Part shown: positions 62,204-64,000 of the stretch, piece by piece | How the letters are laid out: each line of letters starts with the position of its first letter | How positions within the stretch are numbered: position 1 is the first letter of the stretch | Assembly (NCBI RefSeq): GCF_019749375.1 | Contig: NZ_JACWFE010000003.1 | Location: forward strand, 62,001 to 126,000 | Direction: 5' to 3' | Length of the DNA: 64,000 bases | DNA from: Bacillus sp. S/N-304-OC-R1 | Lineage (GTDB): Bacteria; Bacillota; Bacilli; Bacillales; Cytobacillaceae | Notes under the pieces: generated by a model | The model's input: the letters and a program-made list of their open reading frames with translations, nothing else | The model's database searches: none | Told to the model about the DNA's origin: nothing | Program-made: the position numbers and the translations under genes

Positions 62204-64000
62204 ATGACATTGATAGGAATGTTACACCATCGCAGAGATCCTAAGACTGTAATAAAGTCATATGCCTATGCGGCAGTTGCTCATGCAGAAGGGGCGAAGT
62301 TTTTTTACTTTTCGCCTGGGACAGTGAATTTTGTTAATCGAACCATAAAGGGACAAGTTTATGAAAATGGTTCTTGGGTAGAACGGATCATGCCATTTCC
62401 GGATGTCATTTATAATGCGGGAAGCCCAGAAAAATTAGCAAAGTCCAAAGACATCATTGAGAAGTTAAAAGCGGTGATTCCCTTCACTACTCATTCAATC
62501 GGTAATAAATGGAATGTTAATGAAAGACTGAAAGAGGCTAAAGTGTTTTCCAGCTACTTAATCCCATCAGAAATCATCAAAACTACAGATCAATTTTTTA
62601 AATATGTTGACGCATTCCAAAAGGTTGTATTTAAACCGATTGATGGGAGAAAAGGAAAAGGAATTTACTTTATTACCAAAAAGACGAATGGATTTGAAGT
62701 AATAAAAGACTCAAATGCCAAAAATTATTCCAAACAACAATTGCAAGACTTTATCCAATCCATGCTCTCTACAGGCTCTTTTATCCTTCAGCCCTATATT
62801 CAATCCGTTACAAAATCAGGCCAAGTATTTGACTTCAGACTCCATGTACAAAAAAATGGAGAAGGAAATTGGGTTATTACGGCCATATATCCACGCGTTG
62901 CTCCACACGGGTCTATTATTGCCAATATTAATAATGGAGGATTTACGAATTACTTAGATCCATTTCTAGAGCAGGAATTTAAAGAGGAAGCTTTCAATAT
63001 AAGGAGAACATTAGAGCATTTTTCCCTTTCGCTTGCTAAACATTTAGATGAACTTCAGATGGCCCAATTTGGAGAAGTAATTGATGAAATTGGAGTAGAT
63101 ATTGGGTTAGATCAAAACTTAAAAATATGGATTTACGAGGTCAATTGGCGTCCCGGCTGTCCTCCTACTTTCTATTTAGAAATGGACGTAGTTATAAATA
63201 CAATTCAATATGCGATGTATCTTGCTAAAAACCAAGCTGCCATAAAGGCAAAAATAAGAGCTATTAAGCAAAAAAATAGAGAGAAACAGAAAAAGATCCC
63301 CATTATCGCTATAACGGGAAGCGCAGGAAAAACCACTTCCAAGGCATTCCTTGCATCGATTCTATCGAAGAAATGGAATATCTTTGAATCTAAAGATTAT
63401 TGGAATACAACGGAGCATACAAAAAAACATGCAGCTGAAATTAATTCAAAACATGAAGCCGTTGTTTTAGAATATGGAATGGCATATAAGGGAGTCATTA
63501 CAGAGCATTGCAGCATAATACAGCCTAATATTAGCATAGTGACAAATATCGGGCTAGCTCATGTAGGAAATTTTGATAGTGATATTAAAAAAGTCGCTCA
63601 GGCAAAATCAGAACTAATTCATGGAATGGAGCAAGATGGTCTTCTTATATTAAATAAAGATGATGCAAATTCAAGATATTTAGAAACACAGAAATTTAAA
63701 GGAAAAATTTTGACGGTAGGGGTAAAAACGGCTGCTAACTACAGAGCCTTTGATGTAAAATATGCTGAAAATGGAATGAATTTTAAAATGAAGCTTCAAG
63801 GAAAGGAAATCTCACTATTTATTCCAATATTAGGAGAACACCATGTATATAATGCCCTAAATGCAATAGCTGTTGCAGATTACTTAGGCTTTACTCCAAT
63901 GGAAATAAAAGCAGGGCTCCTCTTTAGAAAGCCGCCAAGAAGGTTAACCATCTATGATTGCAAAGATAATATTAAAGTAATTGATGATACTGTACATTCC
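62204..64000 (+). CDS. YheC/YheD ATP-grasp fused to a Mur ligase (3' end outside the window)
   Basis: 599 codons from ATG 62204 (AAAAAGGAG upstream) to the window edge without a stop. Residues 1-355 are YheC/YheD-like: MLHHRRDPKTVIKSYAYAAV, FPDVIYNAG, VFKPIDGRKGKGIYF, FILQPYI and IYEVNWRPGCPPTFY. From about 365 a Mur ligase begins: ITGSAGKTTSKAFLASIL (ATP loop), YWNTTEHTKKHAAEI, VVLEYGMAYKG, IVTNIGLAHVGNF, LGEHHVYNALNAIAVA and VIDDTVHS, where MurF/cyanophycin synthetases have DxYNANP-like residues. Order ATP-grasp then Mur ligase matches cyanophycin synthetase. YheC/YheD are spore-coat associated in B. subtilis. Confidence 0.85.
   Translation, partial: MTLIGMLHHRRDPKTVIKSYAYAAVAHAEGAKFFYFSPGTVNFVNRTIKGQVYENGSWVERIMPFPDVIYNAGSPEKLAKSKDIIEKLKAVIPFTTHSIGNKWNVNERLKEAKVFSSYLIPSEIIKTTDQFFKYVDAFQKVVFKPIDGRKGKGIYFITKKTNGFEVIKDSNAKNYSKQQLQDFIQSMLSTGSFILQPYIQSVTKSGQVFDFRLHVQKNGEGNWVITAIYPRVAPHGSIIANINNGGFTNYLDPFLEQEFKEEAFNIRRTLEHFSLSLAKHLDELQMAQFGEVIDEIGVDIGLDQNLKIWIYEVNWRPGCPPTFYLEMDVVINTIQYAMYLAKNQAAIKAKIRAIKQKNREKQKKIPIIAITGSAGKTTSKAFLASILSKKWNIFESKDYWNTTEHTKKHAAEINSKHEAVVLEYGMAYKGVITEHCSIIQPNISIVTNIGLAHVGNFDSDIKKVAQAKSELIHGMEQDGLLILNKDDANSRYLETQKFKGKILTVGVKTAANYRAFDVKYAENGMNFKMKLQGKEISLFIPILGEHHVYNALNAIAVADYLGFTPMEIKAGLLFRKPPRRLTIYDCKDNIKVIDDTVHS

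Overview
The window reads as chromosome of a low-GC, endospore-forming member of the Bacillaceae. Supporting signs are the strong AGGAGG-type ribosome sites with many TTG/GTG starts, B. subtilis-like families (DppABCD, HutU/HutI, YmaF, HelD, YkkCD, a CwlO-like M23 hydrolase, an LTA synthase) and CotY/CotZ-like and YheC/YheD proteins. I see no rRNA, tRNA, CRISPR array, prophage or insertion sequence. Both ends cut through genes: a dppD-type ATPase on the left and a YheC/YheD-Mur ligase fusion on the right.

Layout. 0-3.5 kb: dppA-dppB-dppC-dppD (D-aminopeptidase plus dipeptide ABC importer), minus strand. 3.7-13.9 kb: DUF3870 protein, dsdA-alaX, a nitrilase-family amidase, hutU-hutI with a striking repeat array upstream, a 51-residue ORF, and a receiver/AraC regulator. 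12.9-19.8 kb: a membrane-anchored HTH protein, a histidine phosphatase that seems to start at CTG, peptidase E, YmaF, a chemoreceptor, an M23 hydrolase, a small coiled-coil protein and an Asp/Glu racemase. 19.9-25.6 kb: an unusual set of ATP-grasp ligase, MurE-like ligase without the usual MurE C-terminal motifs, asparagine synthase and C39 peptidase. 25.8-27.5 kb: a second chemoreceptor.

28.0-39.3 kb is a coherent catabolic island: MFS transporter, allF/allG/allH-type oxamate carbamoyltransferase genes (fdrA, ylbE, ylbF families), carbamate kinase, sensor kinase, response regulator and a near-duplicate MFS transporter. Oxalurate or a related ureide would be imported and split to oxamate and carbamoyl phosphate, from which carbamate kinase makes ATP, ammonia and CO2. 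A TGyAATG motif precedes both transporters and allF; at two of the three it recurs exactly 31 bp downstream, so it is a candidate site for the response regulator.

39.3-64 kb: a 20-bp perfect tandem repeat, a drug-type MFS pump, a glutamine-type ABC importer, LTA synthase, a CDF zinc exporter with a CzrA-like repressor and palindromic operator, a GntR-controlled ABC operon, HelD, a DUF6773/HTH pair, an M3-like peptidase, a class V aminotransferase, MscS, a CAP lipoprotein with a Gln-rich repeat, a TetR/YkkCD efflux operon with two identical operators, and finally a probable sporulation locus: ATP-grasp ligase behind a sigma-K-like promoter, a cysteine-poor CotY/CotZ-like protein, and the YheC/YheD-Mur ligase fusion. 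The two ATP-grasp/Mur-ligase loci (19.9-25.6 and 60.1-64.0 kb) are the best candidates for undescribed biosynthetic systems.
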